A stretch of 64,000 nt of DNA from Mermis nigrescens. Its lineage: Eukaryota > Nematoda > Enoplea > Mermithida > Mermithidae. Below are positions 60,422-64,000 of the stretch, piece after piece. The stretch is from contig JAVLUZ010000154.1 in the NCBI GenBank assembly GCA_036768485.1, positions 1,441,308 through 1,505,307 of the forward strand. The letters run 5' to 3'. Position 1 is the first letter of the stretch; the number at the start of each line of letters is the position of its first letter. A program made the translations under genes and the position numbers. The notes below the pieces were generated by a model. It was not told where the DNA came from. It made no database searches and worked only from the letters and a program-made list of their open reading frames with translations.

Positions 60422-60909
60422 TGTCAGGTAGAAATGCGACACGCTACTACAGTAATCCAATGACACTTGATACGCACGTTAGAACAACAGGAATTTAATG
60501 CATTTAATGAAGAGACATAATATCTGAAGGGAACCGGTCCGAGCTTAGCACGTCAAACTGCTAAGTGAGGAGTCAGCGCTGATAAAGGCTATTGGGTTCG
60601 CCCAATAGCACCGGTTTTATTAATGCGTGTGCGCGCGATAATATACACAGCTGCACAATCCGCAAGACAGCTCAGTCCGAGCTGGTGACTATAAACGAAC
60701 ATATAGGTCAGCCTGGTAGGTGGTCGAAGTATGTTGACCTAAGAATTATTGATTGAACTCGCCTGACGTGCACAGAGACACGCGGAGTATTATATTAACT
60801 TAGGAATTATATTACTATTGTTACGGGGCTCGACGGACGTACAATACGCGGAGTGACCCAAGTGAATATATTAATGATTATTATATATTGACCACTACTG
60901 GGCGTGACA
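60422..60909 (+). repeat. TRIM 5' LTR
   Basis: Contains three small stem-loops: CTTAGCA...TGCTAAG (60544-60565), GCTATTGGG-TTCG-CCCAATAGC (60588-60609) and AGCTC-AGTCC-GAGCT. About five differences from the 3' LTR. Confidence 0.9.
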
Positions 60910-60911
60910 TA

Positions 60912-60930
60912 TTTGGTGGCAGCGGTGGGA
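60912..60930 (+). promoter_or_regulatory. Primer binding site, tRNA-Leu type
   Basis: TGGTGGCAGCGGTGGGAT begins three or four bases after the LTR. The match runs through CCA and the acceptor stem into the T-arm of tRNA-Leu as I know it from animals. Confidence 0.8.
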
Positions 60931-60999
60931 TAGTCACATATCTTGTGGAGTCTGTAGCAGCTATTATTGATCGAGGACGATCAAAGCTAAGGAGGGAGG

Positions 61000-61487
61000 T
61001 GTCAGGTAGAAATGCGACACGCTACTACAGTAATCCAATGACACTTGATACGCACGTTAGAACAACAGGAATTTAACGCATATATTGAAGAGACATAATA
61101 TCTGAAGGGAACCGGTCCGAGCTTAGCACGTCAAACTGCTAAGTGAGGAGTCAGCGCTGATAAAGGCTATTGGGTTCGCCCAATAGCACCGGTTTTATTA
61201 ATGCGTGTGCGCGCGATAATATACACAGCTGCACAATCCGCAAGACAGCTCAGTCCGAGCTGGTGACTATAAACGAACATATAGGTCAGCCTGGTAGGTG
61301 GTCGAAGTATGTTGACCTAAGAATTATTGATTTAACTCGCCTGACATGCACAGAGACACGCGGAGTATTATATTAACTTAGGAATTATATTACTATTGTT
61401 ACGGGGCTCGACGGACGTACAATACGCGGAGTGACCCAAGTGAATATATTAATGATTATTATATATTGACCACTACTGGGCGTGACA
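61000..61487 (+). repeat. TRIM 3' LTR
   Basis: 488 bp, the same length as the 5' LTR and roughly 99% identical by eye; the tetraloop hairpin is intact at 61166-61187. Confidence 0.9.
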
Positions 61488-61561
61488 ATTCAATTATATG
61501 TGAGCATTGAAAATGGCTCATAGATTGTAGAACAATTACAAAGAAAGTGCAGGCAAATTGA

Positions 61562-61935
61562 GCAGTGTAGAAAAAAGTGTGCAGAGGTTGGAAAAAAGTG
61601 TGCAGAGTTTGGAAAAAGTGTGCAGAGTTTAGAAATAAGTGTGCAAAGTTTGGAAAAAGCGTGCAGAGTTTAGAAAAAAGTGTGCAGAGTTTGGGAAAAA
61701 GTTTGTGGAATTTAGAAAAAAGTGTACAGAGTTTGGAACATTTTTCACACGCTATAGCATAGGAAGTAGGCAGAGTTTGGAAAAAGTGTGCTGAGTTTGA
61801 AAAAAGTGTGCAGAGTTTCGAAAAAAGTGTGCGGTTTCGAAAAAAGTGTGCAGAGTGTCAAAAAAAGTGTGCAGAATTTGGAAAAAAGAGTGCAGAGTTT
61901 GGAAAAAAGTGTGCAGTATTTGGAAAAATACCTAA
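61562..61935 (+). repeat. Minisatellite, about 21-bp unit
   Basis: About 17 copies of GTTTGGAAAAAAGTGTGCAGA, with one unique spacer (CACACGCTATAGCATAGGAA) near 61747-61767. Frames reading KSVQSLEKSVQ are repeat artefacts. Confidence 0.9.
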
Positions 61936-62424
61936 AAATTATTAAAACATATTTAGGGGTAATTCAAATGTCATTATCATTCAGCCAACTATAATATAAT
62001 AGAGACGTGTAGCGTAAGTGGGTGGTCCCAATTTCAGCAATTATTCAGGGTTAAGAGTGACAGACAAGAATGATTTGGTCAAAAACTCTTTTTGCTTTGA
62101 CATACTTTATTAAATATATTATACAGATTTATTAGATGTAACAATTTGATGACATAGGCATGTGTTTAAGATAGAAACACAAGAATAAGCATTTAGGGTG
62201 GCCAACTTGGGTAGTGTGGCTGTAAAGTAATTTATCAGTCAGCCAATTTTCATAGAAATAGGTATTATTTGCATACATACTTGCTACATAACTGTCCAGG
62301 CTGTTTATTGGCTATACGACTCATTATTGCAACCCTTAACACATGTAGGAAAACATTTCATTTTCATGGACTAGGGATATAAAGATACTACGTACAGTAG
62401 GCAAAGTCTGTTGAATTTATAAGA

Positions 62425-62815
62425 GTGCTTGTAATGTTTAGAACATTTTTTGTAAAGTTTGGAACATTTTTGGTAAAGCTTGGAACATTTTTTGTAAAGT
62501 TTGGAACATTTTTGTAAAGCTTGGAACATTTTTGTAGAGTTTAGAACAATTTTGTAAAGTTTGGAACATTTTTTTGTAAAGTTTGGAACATTTTTTTGTA
62601 AAGTTTGGAACATTTTTACACATTATAACATAGGAAGGTTGTAAAGTTCCGAACATTTTTTGTAAAGCTTGGAACATTTTTGTAAAGTTTGGAACATTTT
62701 TGTAAAGCTTGGGACATTTTTGTAAAGTTTGGAACATTTTTTGTAAAGTTTGAAACATTTTTGTAAAGTTTAGAACATTTTTGTAAAGTCTGAGAAATTC
62801 GAAACAAAGCTTGTA
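62425..62815 (+). repeat. Minisatellite, about 20-bp unit, related to the previous one
   Basis: About 18 copies of AAAGTTTGGAACATTTTTGT with a spacer (ACACATTATAACATAGGAAG) near 62617-62636 that matches the spacer of the first array. Minus-strand frames FQTLQKM are artefacts. Confidence 0.9.
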
Positions 62816-62854
62816 AAATTTGGAACAAAGCTCATGAAAGTCAGAAAGAAGTTA

Positions 62855-63433
62855 CTGTATTTATTTGAATAAACGCCGCGCGTTTAATATTTTCAGAAGT
62901 CATTTTGGTGTGGCGTTTATTCAAGGGCGGCAATTAATCAAGGGTGGCAATTATTTTTTTCTACAATTCAAAATGGGTATCTATAAAAAGTTGACCAAAT
63001 ACACAATAATAAACTTTTTAGCCCAGACTTAAAAATAGAAAGCAAATTTAGTAGGTAGGTAATTTAACAATAGAAAATTAAAAAATTTCAACTCCAAAAA
63101 CTACATCATCAGATTCAAATTCTGATTCACTCAAGCTAACTTGTAATTGACACTGTATTTCTTTTTACGTGATATATCACCCACGTCTGAAGTATTTGTC
63201 GCTTCCATGATCATGAGTTTTTGTAAAACTTGATTAAAAATAAAAAAAATCTCTTCAGTGAACAGTAGGCGAAATTTAAACTTCTGCTTGCAGTTTACAA
63301 TAAAGATCTCCCTTGAATAAATGCCGCGGCATTTATTCAAGGGAGGCAATCAATATTTTTTTGAGACCTTGGGTGCGGCATTTATTCAAAGGCGGCATTT
63401 ATTCAAGGGCGGCTTTTCTTCAAATAAATACGG
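62855..63433. mobile_element. pogo/Tigger-like internally deleted element
   Basis: About 580 bp between TA dinucleotides, ends CTGTATTTATTTGAA and TTCAAATAAATACGG (15 bp, one mismatch). Next to each end are repeated GGCGTTTATTCAAGGGCGGC motifs, also as the palindrome GAATAAATGCCGCGGCATTTATTC near 63315-63340. A minus-strand frame remnant supports a pogo-type origin. Confidence 0.7.
63131..63208 (-). pseudogene. Transposase N-terminal remnant
   Basis: A short frame MEATNTSDVGDISRKKKYSV ending VNYKLA then stop. RKKKYSVNYKL resembles the start of the helix-turn-helix domain of pogo/Tigger transposases (R-K-x-Y-x-x-x-F/Y-K-L). Beyond the stop, a different frame encodes SESEFESDDV, an acidic segment like a transposase C-terminus, as if the catalytic core had been deleted. 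Confidence 0.45.
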
Positions 63434-63439
63434 TATATA

Positions 63440-64000
63440 AATGTTCAAATATCCGAATTCAGCCACAATTAAAGGGGGTATATTGCATCTAAAAATTCTT
63501 GTTTCTATTGCCCAAGTTAATAAGGCAAGTAGAGCATAATGTGTACACACTGTTAAGCATCTGTACAGAAATTTATATTTGTGACACTGCATTATCTGTC
63601 TTATTGGTTGGGTGTAAGCATGGTATTGCACAGCGTACTTGAAATATTGCTTGTTAATTGATAATGAGTATGACAAAGTCATCCTGAGCACACAGAAATT
63701 TGCCAGAAATACTCATATTGTATACAAAATACTATTTAAATTCCACGCTATATTGGGAAAGTGTGTGTTAAGCTCACTTGCATTGTTACATTAATTGAGC
63801 AATTTAGCCACAAGACAAATATCAGGCTGCATGCTTTTGTCTATATTGTAAAATTATCATCTCAGTACCACAAATCCTGATATTTGAGACCATTAATTTA
63901 GAGTTTTTGCTATACAAAAGCTAATTTGTGCAGAAAACTTCAATTTTATTAATCCAATTCTGGCATCTTTTAAAGCTTTAATTTAACTTCATTTTAAAGG
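63440..64000. other. No gene recognised at the right edge
   Basis: AT-rich DNA without an assigned repeat or exon. Confidence 0.3.

Larger units (their letters stand above)
60422..61487 (+). mobile_element. TRIM-like LTR element, complete
   Basis: 1066 bp: two 488-bp LTRs around a 90-bp centre. It starts TGTCAGGTAG and ends GGGCGTGACA, giving TGTCA/TGACA inverted ends. A 4-bp target duplication ATTC is at 60418-60421 and 61488-61491. Right after the 5' LTR, TGGTGGCAGCGGTGGGAT is complementary to the 3' end plus CCA of eukaryotic tRNA-Leu, a primer site. Just before the 3' LTR is a purine run (AAGGAGGGAGG). There is no coding capacity, so it would depend on proteins from another element. Confidence 0.92.

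Noticed and set aside
60422..61487. Tandem duplication of a gene-like block
   Set aside because: Ends, primer site, purine tract and target duplication show that it is an LTR pair.
61577..62828. KSVQSLEK and MFQTLQK coiled-coil-like proteins
   Set aside because: Open by virtue of minisatellite units; no start, splice or termination context.

Overview
The window looks like intergenic and intronic DNA from a repeat-rich, AT-rich invertebrate animal. Coding sequence comes in short exons with GT/AG borders and introns of up to about 9 kb, there are AATAAA sites, and most of the remaining DNA is transposon debris. No operons, Shine-Dalgarno sites, tRNA, rRNA or CRISPR arrays were seen. I cannot name the species. 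A 100-base run of N at 59243-59342 is an assembly gap.

Two spliced host genes can be supported. On the minus strand, 22219 down to 1204, there is a probable secreted or cell-surface protein: a signal-peptide exon (21769-22219) and, downstream, three exons (14291-14399, 5009-5215, 1204-1459) whose phases join and which read as two fibronectin type III domains. At least one exon is missing from this model, and the gene runs off the left edge. On the plus strand, 45413-57699, four exons join perfectly in phase to give a complete 279-residue cysteine-rich secreted protein with an AATAAA 53 bases after the stop. Weaker coding candidates are an acidic 73-residue ORF (12738-12959), an ORF ending at 54515, and possible exons at 23563-23629 and 41847-42068.

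Mobile DNA by region. 0-15 kb: hAT-type non-autonomous elements, several with 8-bp target duplications, a (CCAA)n array, and a multi-layer inverted repeat (about 7.4-12.6 kb) whose arms were later hit by hAT elements. 15-27 kb: a composite element with 8-bp flanking repeats, a 5'-truncated LINE, a 2.4-kb element with about 500-bp inverted ends, a (TA)n-bearing hAT element and three large palindromes. 27.9-37 kb: a degenerate LTR retrotransposon (LTRs about 1 kb) with gag and protease remnants. 38-59 kb: further hAT and TA-target MITEs and two foldback structures whose inverted arms are minisatellites. 60.4-61.5 kb: a young TRIM-like LTR element (two 488-bp LTRs around 90 bp) with a tRNA-Leu primer site. 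61.5-63.4 kb: two related minisatellites and a pogo-like MITE.

The least expected pattern is a short GC-rich hairpin (core GGCGCTTCGCGCC) that recurs in several otherwise different repeat families, in both orientations. I saw no defence system, biosynthetic cluster or other gene system; what is new here is mainly transposon architecture and an orphan secreted gene.
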